Origin: Bacillota bacterium
GTDB taxonomy: Bacteria; Bacillota_A; Clostridia; Lachnospirales; Lachnospiraceae
NCBI GenBank assembly: GCA_023443925.1
Contig: JAEZSL010000291.1
Location: forward strand, 1-7,608
Direction of reading: 5' to 3'
DNA: 7,608 bases
The position numbers and the translations under genes are program-made. Under the pieces are notes generated by a model that saw only the letters and a program-made list of their open reading frames with translations, had not been told where the DNA came from and did not search any database. Every line of letters begins with the position of its first letter. Position 1 is the first letter of the stretch. Below, one piece after another: positions 1 to 7,092 of this stretch.

Positions 1-42
1 GTCGCGATACGATACTTCTTACGATAACTATAATTATCTATC

Positions 43-79
43 TTGCTTAACTTATGGCAAATCTTTTTTCCTTAAGCAA
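43..79. repeat. Inverted repeat TTGCTTAA ... TTAAGCAA near the left edge
   Basis: Perfect 8-bp arms at 43-50 and 72-79 are separated by 21 bp that include a six-T run. It lies downstream of the recombinase gene. No T-run follows the hairpin in the direction of recombinase transcription, so it is not a good terminator for that gene. It could be a weak 3' RNA structure or a protein-binding site, and chance is possible in DNA this AT-rich. The flanking bases 1-42 hold no supportable gene; the open stretches running in from the left edge are short and of unconvincing composition. Confidence 0.4.
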
Positions 80-102
80 TTTCTTACATTCCTAAGACTA
101 AG

Positions 103-159
103 CTAATTATTTTCTTCTAAACTAATCATTTTCTTTTAAACTAATTATCCATTTATTAC
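103..159. repeat. 19-bp tandem repeat, two good copies and one decayed copy
   Basis: Two adjacent 19-bp units, 103-121 and 122-140, both begin CTAAT and end TAAA, and they agree at 17 of 19 positions. A third unit at 141-159 keeps the opening CTAATTAT but has diverged after that. The array starts 29 bp beyond the recombinase stop codon. It may be a simple slippage product of AT-rich DNA. Iterated sites beside a recombinase gene could also be binding sites for the recombinase or an accessory protein, but nothing here proves that. Confidence 0.6.
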
Positions 160-171
160 TTCAAAATCATA

Positions 172-199
172 ATGGAACCCTCAGACATCATGGTTTCAT
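172..199 (-). terminator. Weak hairpin across the recombinase stop codon
   Basis: In the minus-strand RNA, AUGAAACC (from 192-199) can pair with GGUUCCAU (from 172-179), with one A-C mismatch and a 12-nt loop that contains the stop codon. Only a broken U-rich stretch follows. This is the nearest thing to a terminator for the recombinase gene, and it is weak. Confidence 0.2.
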
Positions 200-1789
200 A
201 TATTCCTCTGCTGTAAGTTTAAACTGCAGTGTAATATCGTCTTTTCCGACATAGACAGCATTTATTATTTTTGTTAGCAGCATTTTAATCCGCTCATTCT
301 CCAGACTTTGAAATTCTTCCATCCAAAGAGGAATCATTTTCTTTTCTTTTTGAACCTTATCAACTACTGCCCGTATTACAAAAATCCTGTTCTCTAACCG
401 GCCTAACTCTGCTTTTTCATTATCCAGCCTATCACTAACCTCCTGAATCTGCTCTAATAACAGCTCCTCTGTAAATTTACCGCTGCCTTTTAAAGTATTG
501 ATTATCTCCGATTTCAGTAGTTTCAGCTCTTTTTCTTTTACCTGGATTACTTCATCTTTTCCCTTAATACGCTTATTCACTTGTGTTATTTCAGCTTCGA
601 AATTATGAATTAATACTTCTTTAAAATCCACCTGCTTCATTCGTCCTAGCAGCCTGCTTATTTCCTCTAGTACGGCTTCTTCTATACGCTCTGCCGGATA
701 ATAACCGCTGCTGCAGTCATTCTGTCCGTTTCTGCGTCCGTAACAGATGTAATAAGCCTTCCGGACCTTACTGTTCTTTCCCGCCTTCGTATAAGCATAG
801 TGAAGCGTTAATCTGGCTCCGCAATACCTGCAATAAGCCAGCCCGGTTAATAACAACGGGCTTTTCGTCTGCCTGGGTATATTACCTGCTGCCGTTCCTG
901 CCCTGTTTTTTAGAATACTTTGTACTTCCTCCCACTGTTCCTCCGGTATAATAGCCAGCTCCTGATATCTTACTTGTGACACCCTGCATTGAGACTGATT
1001 CGTATATTTTTTGTCCATGAAAGTATTTGTATTCCGGCCATAGGTAAAATAGCCTTTATATATGGTATTTTTTAGTATTCCCATGATGGTAGAGCCCGAC
1101 CACTGTTTTCCTTTCTTGGATACGATTCGTTTTAGATTAAGCTCCTGTGCGATCCGTCTGGAACCAAAACCTTTAAGGTAACATAAATCAAAGATTCTTC
1201 GTACTATTTCTGCTTCCGTTTCTTTAATAACCAGTTTTTTAATCTCTCTTCCCTTTGCATTGTGATCACCGGTAGAGATATGGGTGTATCCGTAGGGTGG
1301 TGGCCCTCCTAAGTATTTACCGGCATCCGCCATCTGTTTTTTTGCTTCCAATGTTCTTTGCTGAATTTTTTTACTTTCGCCTTCTGCCTGCCAGAATGTA
1401 ATATAATTAATAAGTGTATCCGTATGATTATCCAGCACCCGCTGTCCTTCTTTTACCGACCACATCTCAATACCGTGGTCGATAAACCACTTTAAGACAT
1501 ATGGTGTTTCTTCTTCAATTCTTCCAAGGCGGTCAAACATAAAAACCAGTACGGCATCAAATTGATTTTTCATCGCATCAGTCCGCAGCTGTTCTAATAC
1601 TTCCCTTTTCTCGGCCTTTACTTTATATCCGGAAACCCCTTTTTCTGAATATTCCTTTACATATTCCCAATCTTTATGAGCAGCTATAAATTTCAAACAG
1701 GCATTCCGCTGCATGGGAATATCTTCTTCTGTCATTTGCTTTTTTGTGCTGACTCGGTAAAAACAAACCACCCGTTTTTTTGTACTCAT
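188..1789 (-). CDS. Large serine recombinase (site-specific integrase/transposase type)
   Basis: The 533-aa product has the domain order of large serine recombinases (TnpX/phiC31-integrase class). These enzymes cut and rejoin DNA through a phosphoserine link to integrate or excise mobile elements. The N-terminal resolvase domain (about 5-150) has YRVSTKKQ with the nucleophile Ser14, and the FDRLGR motif at 85-90. A 'recombinase' DNA-binding domain covers about 160-300 (GGPPPYGY at 161-168). A zinc ribbon follows, with Cys320, Cys323, Cys349 and Cys359. A Lys/Glu/Leu-rich coiled coil covers about 390-480, as expected for synapsis control. No key residue or segment appears missing, so it is probably active. 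The ATG start has AGAAGGAAGG six bases upstream. It lies 98 bp after the 102-aa gene on the same strand and may share its transcript. The exact element type and attachment sites are unknown. Confidence 0.95.
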   Translation of the reverse strand: MSTKKRVVCFYRVSTKKQMTEEDIPMQRNACLKFIAAHKDWEYVKEYSEKGVSGYKVKAEKREVLEQLRTDAMKNQFDAVLVFMFDRLGRIEEETPYVLKWFIDHGIEMWSVKEGQRVLDNHTDTLINYITFWQAEGESKKIQQRTLEAKKQMADAGKYLGGPPPYGYTHISTGDHNAKGREIKKLVIKETEAEIVRRIFDLCYLKGFGSRRIAQELNLKRIVSKKGKQWSGSTIMGILKNTIYKGYFTYGRNTNTFMDKKYTNQSQCRVSQVRYQELAIIPEEQWEEVQSILKNRAGTAAGNIPRQTKSPLLLTGLAYCRYCGARLTLHYAYTKAGKNSKVRKAYYICYGRRNGQNDCSSGYYPAERIEEAVLEEISRLLGRMKQVDFKEVLIHNFEAEITQVNKRIKGKDEVIQVKEKELKLLKSEIINTLKGSGKFTEELLLEQIQEVSDRLDNEKAELGRLENRIFVIRAVVDKVQKEKKMIPLWMEEFQSLENERIKMLLTKIINAVYVGKDDITLQFKLTAEEYMKP

Positions 1790-1887
1790 ATATAACCTTC
1801 CTTCTATGACCGCTTTTCCTTTTCATTTTTATAACTACAGATAAACTTCTTAATAAAATAATATTTTACTGCGTTAAGCATCCGTTA

Positions 1888-2196
1888 TTATCTGCCTCCA
1901 CGGTCACCTAAACCCAAGTCGTAAGTTTTCTTCTCAGTTAATTCATCTTTAATAATATTATCCTGTAATTTTTCCATATATGCGTCAGATAGCAATTCTA
2001 GCAGTTTCTTGGTATTCCCGGTTCTCACGGTTTCAAATTCCAGATTAATGTCCAGATTATACTGTTTATTAAAACGCTTTAGAATTATTTTTCCCTCTGA
2101 TGTTTTGGTGATATCATATCCGCTAACCTCAAAAGTTGGTTCATTTTCATCCGTCTGCTCCTGCAATTCCTCGTTATCCACTTTTTTTCCGCTCAT
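1888..2196 (-). CDS. Conserved-looking small protein of unknown function, upstream of the recombinase
   Basis: The product is 102 aa if translation starts at the ATG at 2196. An upstream in-frame GTG at 2244 would give 118 aa, and another ATG lies at 2229, but neither has a ribosome site; the ATG at 2196 has AGGAAG eight bases upstream. The protein is soluble with no signal or membrane segment. An acidic, probably disordered N-terminus (EELQEQTDENEP) is followed by a compact beta-rich middle (FEVSGYDITK, KIILKRFNKQYNLDINLEFE), a helical stretch (KKLLELLSDAYMEKL) and a Gly/Arg tail (LGLGDRGGR). I do not recognise the family. Its place between a terminator and a serine recombinase on the same strand suggests an accessory protein of the mobile element, loosely recalling small transposon proteins such as TnpW. 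That comparison is only a guess. Confidence 0.7.
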   Translation of the reverse strand: MSGKKVDNEELQEQTDENEPTFEVSGYDITKTSEGKIILKRFNKQYNLDINLEFETVRTGNTKKLLELLSDAYMEKLQDNIIKDELTEKKTYDLGLGDRGGR

Positions 2197-2204
2197 AGCC
2201 TGCA

Positions 2205-2210
2205 CTTCCT
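2205..2210 (-). promoter_or_regulatory. Ribosome binding site that sets the 102-aa gene start
   Basis: AGGAAG on the minus strand lies eight bases before the ATG at 2196. The two alternative upstream starts (GTG at 2244, ATG at 2229) have no purine-rich site. This favours the shorter reading. Confidence 0.65.
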
Positions 2211-2234
2211 GGTTCAGTTGTCTTATCATTAAAC

Positions 2235-2263
2235 GATATGCCACAAAACATGTCCAGATTCAA
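2235..2263 (-). promoter_or_regulatory. Possible promoter for the small gene and recombinase unit
   Basis: On the minus strand, TTGAAT (2258-2263) is separated by exactly 17 bp from CATATC (2235-2240), and a TG one base before the -10 box makes it an extended -10. Both hexamers are imperfect. It would start transcription about 30 nt before the ATG at 2196. It directly overlaps the T-run of the terminator of the upstream operon. Confidence 0.35.
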
Positions 2264-2301
2264 AAAAATCTCCGGTCCACCACTAAGCGGCACCGGAGAT
2301 T
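2262..2301 (-). terminator. Intrinsic terminator of the sugar-transport operon
   Basis: A perfect 10-bp stem, AATCTCCGGT (2267-2276) with ACCGGAGATT (2292-2301), encloses a 15-nt loop. On the minus strand it runs into seven T at 2262-2268, two of which also pair at the stem base. It lies about 150 bp past the stop codon of the last permease and faces that operon. It is the best terminator in the window and marks the boundary between the transport operon and the recombinase unit. Confidence 0.88.
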
Positions 2302-2407
2302 CCAGGAAAGAGTCTATATAAAAAAAGTTGTTGTACAATTAAAATTCTATCATGCTATTTAGAAGGGTTTATATTTCTCAGGAATGTTGTGGAAAGTATG
2401 CGCAAAT

Positions 2408-2440
2408 GGCTGCAAAGTTTACCTTTTTGCTACAGCAGCC
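2408..2440 (-). other. 3' untranslated hairpin just after the last permease gene
   Basis: GGCTGC (2408-2413) can pair with GCAGCC (2435-2440); an alternative inner pairing joins TGCAAA and TTTGC. It begins about ten bases past the permease stop codon. No T-run follows, so it is more likely an mRNA 3' structure than a terminator. The true terminator lies further downstream at 2262-2301. Confidence 0.3.
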
Positions 2441-2449
2441 CACCAAATA

Positions 2450-3319
2450 TTAACCTTTTACCGCACCGGCAACCATACCCTGTATGATCTGTTTGCTGAA
2501 TACGAAGTAGAATACAACGATAGGAGCCATCGTGATAAGCATAGCAGCCATGATTTTTGTATAGTCGGAACTGAACTGTCCCGTAAACTGTGTCATGGCC
2601 AGAGGAACTGTCTGGAGTCTGGGATCCTTAATAAGAACCAGGGCGAAGGAAAATTCGTTCCAACAGCTGAAAGTCTGAATAATACCGATGGTTGTAAGTA
2701 TCGGTTTACACATCGGTAATATGATGGAGAACAGGGTTCTGGAAAAACTGCTGCCGTCAATGGCTGCAGCCTCTTCCAGCGCAACCGGAATGCTCTTTAC
2801 ATATCCTTCTACCAAAAAGATCGCGATAGGAAGACCAAAGGAAACATAAGGCATGATTAATGTAAACCACTGGTTACCTAATCCGCTGCGGGTAAAAACC
2901 ACATAAACCGGCACTAAGAGGGAATGAATCGGAATCAGCATACCCATCAAAAAAATAATATATAACACCCGGTTTCCCGGGAACTTAATTCTTGCCAGAA
3001 TATAACCTACGATAAATCCAAAGAGGATGATAAAAAATACGGAAATAACTGTGGTTCTTAAACTGTTAAGTACGGATTCAAAAATATGATAATCCGAATT
3101 GGTAAGAATGTTGATATAATTATGAAAATTCGGATTTTTGGGCAGACCCATAACATCCGCATTAAAAACTCTTTTTTCCTTTAAGGAAGAGTAGAACATC
3201 CATACCAGCGGAAATATGCAGGATATGGAGAACACGATTAAAACTGCATTCATAAATATGGACAAAATTTTTGTTTTTATAACAGAGGCAGTATCTCTGC
3301 CGGAATTATTAGCAGCCAT
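2450..3319 (-). CDS. CUT1-family sugar ABC transporter permease (MalG type)
   Basis: This 289-aa product is one of the two membrane subunits of a carbohydrate ABC importer. After a short cytoplasmic N-terminus the hydrophobic segments lie near residues 20-44, 88-110, 118-140, 152-172, 203-222 and 256-276, giving the six spans typical of MalG-like proteins. The cytoplasmic EAA loop, which docks on the ATPase, reads EAAAIDG at 183-189 and ends in the usual I-x-LP near 200-202. The C-terminus GMVAGAVKG is the common ending of this subfamily. The ATG overlaps the stop of the upstream permease by one base (TAATG), with AAGGAGG nine bases upstream, so the two are translationally coupled. The substrate is unknown. 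No ATPase gene follows, and the operon ends here. Confidence 0.94.
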   Translation of the reverse strand: MAANNSGRDTASVIKTKILSIFMNAVLIVFSISCIFPLVWMFYSSLKEKRVFNADVMGLPKNPNFHNYINILTNSDYHIFESVLNSLRTTVISVFFIILFGFIVGYILARIKFPGNRVLYIIFLMGMLIPIHSLLVPVYVVFTRSGLGNQWFTLIMPYVSFGLPIAIFLVEGYVKSIPVALEEAAAIDGSSFSRTLFSIILPMCKPILTTIGIIQTFSCWNEFSFALVLIKDPRLQTVPLAMTQFTGQFSSDYTKIMAAMLITMAPIVVFYFVFSKQIIQGMVAGAVKG

Positions 3320-4218
3320 TACCTATCTCCTCCTTTTTCCCTGGATAATACTTTAACTAAAAGCTGTGTGGCACCGATTACAACTAAGCTGGCTAAGAAT
3401 ATGCCAATAGATATGGCACTTCCGTATCCCATGTTCTGCTGGGCAAATGACACCTTATAGCCATAAAGAGCCATAACCATGGAGGCATTACCGGGACCGC
3501 CGGCTGTCATAACGAATATATGGTCAAATGCTTTCATGTTACCGGCCACACAAAGAGTAACGCAAACCAGTAAAGTATTTTTAATTAATGGCAGTACGAT
3601 GTAAATCGCTCTCTGGAATCCGTTAGCACCGTCAATTTCGGAAACTTCAAATATTTCCTTATCAACGGAGGAAATGGCTGATAAAATAATAACCATATAG
3701 TATCCGATAAACTGCCAGATTAAAGGAATTGCAATTAATAACATAACCAGTTTCGGTTCATTAAGCCAAACCTTGGTAGCATCATGTTTACCAATCAGGT
3801 CTAAAAACCAGTTGAGAATACCACGCTTATAGTCATAAACCATAGTCCAGATAAAACCGATGGATACAGCAGCCACGGTACTGGGGAAGAAACCAAAGGT
3901 ACGGTGTATCCCTTTTAATACTACATGGCGTGAGTTGATCATTAATACAAAAACAAAAGCCAGACCGATCTGACCAATAATACATGCAATTACTAAATAT
4001 ATGTTATGACTGAAAGACTTCCAGAAAATAGAATCTTTCGATAGCGTCCCATAATTTTCAATTCCAATAAAACTTTTATTCGGTCCGCCCTTCCACTCAA
4101 AAAAGCTGTAGAAACCGGCAGTAATTAATGGTATAAATACGGAAAATATATACAAAGCGAGCGGTATCAATAAATACCCGAATATGACTCTGTTTTTAGG
4201 TCGAATTGAGCTTAACAT
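3319..4218 (-). CDS. CUT1-family sugar ABC transporter permease (MalF/UgpA type)
   Basis: The 299-aa product is the partner membrane subunit. Hydrophobic spans lie near residues 11-38, 72-95, 107-128, 157-181, 211-230 and 266-289. The EAA loop reads EVSEIDGANG at 191-200 and ends in LP at 209-210; the first two alanines of the classic motif are replaced by Val and Ser, a variation common in MalF-type partners. The sequence TAGGPGNAS at 238-246 is the conserved Gly-Gly-Pro stretch before the last span of this subfamily. There is no large extra periplasmic loop, so it is the short Gram-positive form rather than E. coli MalF. The ATG has AAGGAGG six bases upstream. It lies 212 bp after the binding-protein gene and pairs with the permease it overlaps downstream. 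Confidence 0.94.
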   Translation of the reverse strand: MLSSIRPKNRVIFGYLLIPLALYIFSVFIPLITAGFYSFFEWKGGPNKSFIGIENYGTLSKDSIFWKSFSHNIYLVIACIIGQIGLAFVFVLMINSRHVVLKGIHRTFGFFPSTVAAVSIGFIWTMVYDYKRGILNWFLDLIGKHDATKVWLNEPKLVMLLIAIPLIWQFIGYYMVIILSAISSVDKEIFEVSEIDGANGFQRAIYIVLPLIKNTLLVCVTLCVAGNMKAFDHIFVMTAGGPGNASMVMALYGYKVSFAQQNMGYGSAISIGIFLASLVVIGATQLLVKVLSREKGGDR

Positions 4219-4253
4219 TTTTCGCCTCCTTAAAAAATATGTCTTTATTTAGT

Positions 4254-4291
4254 CAGGCCTTACCTGGAAAACTCTGCTCAGATAAGGCCTG
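4254..4291 (-). promoter_or_regulatory. Stable hairpin between the binding-protein and permease genes
   Basis: Arms CAGGCCTTA (4254-4262) and TAAGGCCTG (4283-4291) pair perfectly. A further CTG/CAG pairing inside, across one mismatch, leaves a 12-nt loop. No T-run follows on the minus strand, so it is not a normal terminator. In many sugar ABC operons (E. coli malE-malF is the known example) such a structure protects the upstream binding-protein mRNA from 3' decay, giving more binding protein than permease. That role is inferred here from position. Confidence 0.6.
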
Positions 4292-4346
4292 TTTCAAGTA
4301 GAATTACATATATATAATTTTCAGCTTAAATATTGGATTACACTTA

Positions 4347-4364
4347 TTGTATTAATTAATACAA
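4347..4364. repeat. 18-bp perfect AT-rich palindrome in the binding-protein 3' region
   Basis: TTGTATTAATTAATACAA is a perfect palindrome, followed directly by another 10-bp palindrome, GTATTAATAC (4365-4374). It lies in the 212-bp gap between the binding-protein stop and the first permease. The rest of that gap is AT-rich and holds no gene. It may add a second, weaker 3' structure to the binding-protein mRNA. Chance is plausible given the base composition. Confidence 0.4.
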
Positions 4365-4430
4365 GTATTAATACTAATACATATTAGCTTTCATATTAAA
4401 ATTCAATATTATCAATGAAGCATTATAAAA

Positions 4431-5876
4431 TTAATAATTATCCTCGTATGCCTTTTGTGCATTCTTTGCAACATCTTCGGGAGAAACCTCGCCGTTTAAC
4501 ATGGACTGAAGGTCAGTATTTACTACATCCCAAACAGCACTGGAAATATAGGAGTCATAGATTTCGCAGGCTTTGTTATCAACATACTGGTAGTTATAGA
4601 AATCTACAGTAAACTGATCAAATCCGCTTAAATCAACATCTGCAACTTTCGTTAAACCGCCTAATGCATAGTTAGTTGCAACATATTCTGCAAATGCAGG
4701 ACCGGTAACTTCATATGCCAGATCTTTAGCTGCTTCTAATTTAGCAGGATCATTTGCAAGTTTAGGATTAATGGCTACGGAATATCCAAGACCGAAGTCA
4801 TGAGTCTTATAGGAAGCAGTAGCACCATCCGGCTGCGGAAGAACTGCAAATTTAGTTGTTCCATATAGATCCGTATCTTTTAAAGCAGACTGGATATAGG
4901 AAACATCCCAGTTACCGCCGATATAAGCAGCTGCATCACCGGAGATATAGTATTCCCGTGCATCTTCATTGGTAATCGCATTGAAGTCTGCGTTAAAGAT
5001 TCCGGAAGCAAAAATGTCTTTTGTAAACTTAAGTGCATCTACAAATGGCTGATCTGTAAAAGCTGCACCTTTCTTTTCAATCAGGTTATGAGTCCAGTCT
5101 CCGCCTGTGAATCTGTCACCGATGGTTGCAAGGAATGTGGAGTTAACCTGCCATTTACCTCCGTTACCGAAAGCAATGGTATCAATACCCTGATCTTTAA
5201 AGTAATCTTTTGCCTTTAAAACATCAGCCCAGGTTTCAGGGAAAGTATCAAAACCTGCTTCTTTCCATTTCGCAGAATCATACATAACAACTGCACAAGT
5301 ACCGCCTGTTAATACAGGAAGTCCATAAACTTTGCCATCAGCTGTAAATGGATAGTATAAGGATTTATCATATTGAGAAACATATGGAGATTTTTCAATG
5401 ATATCTGTCATATCAAGTATAAGACCCTGTGCTGCCCAGGCTTTTGTATTCATACCCTGTAATAAGAATACATCCGGTAAATCATTGGCTGCTGCAAGGG
5501 TTGCGATCTGTGTTTTATAATCATCATTTGCCAATACATTCTCAACTAATTTGATATCAGGATGCACGGTCTGCCAATCTGCAAGAACTGTACGGAAACC
5601 GTCAGATCCGCCGTTACCTTCAGATTCCTCTGAAGTGGAGAAATGCATGAGTTCAAGTTCACCTTTATATTCCAGCTTTGTTTGAGCTACATTGGTTTTC
5701 GTTGCCGCATTTCCTGACCCGGTTTCTTCTGTTGTTGTTTCACCCTGTGTCTGCGTAGTATCGGTAGTTTCAGTTGAAGTATTACCTTCATTAGCAGGTT
5801 TTTTGCTGCCACAGCCGGTTAACATAGCTGCTACTAAAGCACTTGCAAGCAGTACACTTAAAAACTTCTTTTTCAT
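4431..5876 (-). CDS. Sugar ABC transporter substrate-binding lipoprotein (family 1 solute-binding type)
   Basis: The 481-aa product is the extracellular receptor of the importer. It begins with a lipoprotein signal: KKK, a hydrophobic core, then lipobox LTGC with Cys22 as the lipid-anchored residue. A flexible linker rich in Thr, Glu and Ser (about 25-65) tethers the binding domain to the membrane. The mature domain starts near [10 protein letters not shown] (73-82) and shows family-1 features, including [10 protein letters not shown] (131-140), a DGKVYGLPV segment after the first lobe, and many aromatic residues expected to stack on sugar rings (W, Y, F). The length is usual for oligosaccharide-binding members. 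The ATG has GGAGG eight bases upstream. It lies between the repressor and the permeases on the same strand. The binding specificity cannot be told from sequence alone. Confidence 0.95.
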   Translation of the reverse strand: MKKKFLSVLLASALVAAMLTGCGSKKPANEGNTSTETTDTTQTQGETTTEETGSGNAATKTNVAQTKLEYKGELELMHFSTSEESEGNGGSDGFRTVLADWQTVHPDIKLVENVLANDDYKTQIATLAAANDLPDVFLLQGMNTKAWAAQGLILDMTDIIEKSPYVSQYDKSLYYPFTADGKVYGLPVLTGGTCAVVMYDSAKWKEAGFDTFPETWADVLKAKDYFKDQGIDTIAFGNGGKWQVNSTFLATIGDRFTGGDWTHNLIEKKGAAFTDQPFVDALKFTKDIFASGIFNADFNAITNEDAREYYISGDAAAYIGGNWDVSYIQSALKDTDLYGTTKFAVLPQPDGATASYKTHDFGLGYSVAINPKLANDPAKLEAAKDLAYEVTGPAFAEYVATNYALGGLTKVADVDLSGFDQFTVDFYNYQYVDNKACEIYDSYISSAVWDVVNTDLQSMLNGEVSPEDVAKNAQKAYEDNY

Positions 5877-5909
5877 AAGCTAGTCCTCCATTTTTTTAAA
5901 TGTGTTTCA

Positions 5910-5939
5910 TTTATATTATTATCACCATTACGGTAATAA
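5910..5939 (-). promoter_or_regulatory. Weak candidate promoter before the binding-protein gene
   Basis: In the 98-bp gap after the repressor gene, the minus strand has TTATTA (5934-5939), an 18-bp spacer and TATAAA (5910-5915). The -35 match is poor. An 11-bp dyad, ATTACGGTAAT (5927-5937), lies inside the spacer and overlaps the -35 box, so it could be an operator. There is no terminator after the repressor gene, so read-through from the repressor promoter is at least as likely. No AACGTT operator of the lacI type is present here. Confidence 0.25.
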
Positions 5940-5974
5940 AAATACCATCGCAGTTTTTATAGATTTTTATTAAT

Positions 5975-6991
5975 TTATATAATTTTGTTTACGGTTGCGC
6001 CACTCTCTAATACGCCTGAAACACTGATGTGTTCTATTAAGGTTGTCTTAGGCCGTTCTATGAGATCAATTAATTTCTCTGCCGCCAGCTGCCCCATTTT
6101 CTGAGCATCCTGGTTAATGGTGGTAAGCTGAGGATCGATGAATTTTGTTACCCTGATGCCATCGTAACCTGCAACTGAAACATCGATTGGTATTTTAAGT
6201 CCTCTGGCTTTAATTGCATTAATACCGCCTAAACTTGCAAAATCATCCGGAAACAGGATACAGGTAGGCGGATTCGGTAAATCCAGGAGTTCGTTGGTTA
6301 ACTTAGCAGTGGTTGCCGTATCCCGGTATGCCGATTCCCTTATATATTCATCCGGTATCTCCTGACCATACTCTTCTGCCAGAATATAGAAGCTGTTCAG
6401 ACGGTTGACCGTTACCGCAGCATTCTTTTCACCATGTATATAAGCTATTTTTCTGTGACCGCTTTCATAGATATAGGTAAGCAGATCTCTCATGCCCTTA
6501 ATGTTGTCGGACATAATGGCGGTTCTGTCATTAAACAGATGATCAACGGTTACCACCGGTAAATCACTGTGGACTAATTCGATAACTTCTACCTCATCAT
6601 AATCAATACAGGCTATTATGACTCCATCCAGCCCCCGGTATCTGCAATGTTCCAGATAAGACATCTTGTCCTTTCTCTGCTTGCTGCCGCTGATAAAGGT
6701 AATATCATATCCATGTCTCTCTGCAGTAACCTTTAAGCTTTCCAGTACCATAACAAAATAATCATGGGTCAAACCGCTGTGTGCCTCATCAATCATCAGG
6801 ACTCCAAGATTATAACTTCGGTTCGTTTTTAAAGTTCTTGCAGACGAATTTGGGAAATATCCCATCTCTTTTGCTGTTTCCCTAACCAGACGCTTTGTAT
6901 CTTCGCCGATATCCTTATGCCCATTTAAAGCCTTACTCACTGTTGCAACCGATACACCGCATACAGCAGAGATATCCTTCATAGACACCAT
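5975..6991 (-). CDS. LacI-family transcriptional regulator of the sugar-transport operon
   Basis: The 338-aa product is a cytoplasmic DNA-binding repressor released or recruited by a sugar ligand. Residues 4-23 form the LacI helix-turn-helix (MKDISAVCGVSVATVSKALN), and the hinge helix follows with NSSARTLKT and the minor-groove Leu54. From about residue 61 (LGVLM) it has the periplasmic-binding-protein-like core: ligand-type Arg197 (VNRLNSF), FPDDFASLG at 247-255, and GYDGIR plus PQLTTI at 275-292, all standard for the family. The length is usual. The ATG has AGGAGG seven bases upstream; a second in-frame Met at codon 4 lacks this spacing. It is the first gene of the operon. A CG-centred dyad at its own promoter suggests autoregulation. 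The effector is unknown but is probably the imported sugar or a product of it. Confidence 0.95.
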   Translation of the reverse strand: MVSMKDISAVCGVSVATVSKALNGHKDIGEDTKRLVRETAKEMGYFPNSSARTLKTNRSYNLGVLMIDEAHSGLTHDYFVMVLESLKVTAERHGYDITFISGSKQRKDKMSYLEHCRYRGLDGVIIACIDYDEVEVIELVHSDLPVVTVDHLFNDRTAIMSDNIKGMRDLLTYIYESGHRKIAYIHGEKNAAVTVNRLNSFYILAEEYGQEIPDEYIRESAYRDTATTAKLTNELLDLPNPPTCILFPDDFASLGGINAIKARGLKIPIDVSVAGYDGIRVTKFIDPQLTTINQDAQKMGQLAAEKLIDLIERPKTTLIEHISVSGVLESGATVNKII

Positions 6992-7018
6992 GTACGTTCC
7001 TCCTCATCTCATGCAGAT

Positions 7019-7027
7019 TAACGTTTA
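7019..7027. promoter_or_regulatory. Secondary LacI-type operator in the lacI leader (O2)
   Basis: TAACGTTTA is identical to nine bases of the main operator at 7098-7106. It lies about 28 bp upstream of the lacI start codon, inside the leader. The centres are 79 bp apart. It could act as an auxiliary site or transcription roadblock. Symmetry beyond AACGTT is poor. Confidence 0.4.
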
Positions 7028-7033
7028 GCTAAA

Positions 7034-7050
7034 TAAACTCGATAAGTTTA
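7034..7050 (-). other. Small hairpin in the lacI 5' leader
   Basis: TAAACT (7034-7039) and AGTTTA (7045-7050) form a short stem with a 5-nt loop in the roughly 120-nt leader between the predicted start of transcription and the lacI ATG. It is A/T-rich and probably weak. I see no recognised riboswitch in this leader. Confidence 0.25.
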
Positions 7051-7092
7051 TAAATATTGTTCTATATGTATAGATTTACTACTTAATCGTTT

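Noticed and set aside
1..106. Plus-strand open frame entering from the left edge (stop at 104-106)
   Set aside because: About 34 codons of Tyr/Leu/Phe-rich translation from AT-rich DNA, with no motif. It could be chance.
2229..2239. TTAAACGATAT near the small gene as another LacI operator
   Set aside because: It resembles one half of O1 but lacks the CG-centred symmetry (AACGAT, not AACGTT). It is best treated as chance.
97..2288. ACTAAGC at 97-103 and again at 2282-2288 as flanking direct repeats of the recombinase unit
   Set aside because: A 7-bp match between two regions of about 200 bp each is expected by chance, and the right copy lies inside the terminator loop.
2009..2362. Plus-strand 117-codon open frame opposite the small gene and terminator
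   Set aside because: It is antisense to the 102-aa gene, runs through the terminator hairpin, and its composition and lack of a ribosome site do not suggest a protein.
2384..2784. Open frames overlapping the 3' part of the last permease on either strand
   Set aside because: They are shadows of a permease with clear family motifs and carry no motif of their own.
4415..4612. Plus-strand 65-codon open frame over the binding-protein 3' end
   Set aside because: It is antisense to a well-supported gene, with no ribosome site or recognisable motif.
5692..5883. Plus-strand 63-codon Val-rich open frame
   Set aside because: It is the antisense reading of the Thr-rich linker and signal peptide of the lipoprotein, which naturally gives Val-rich frames.
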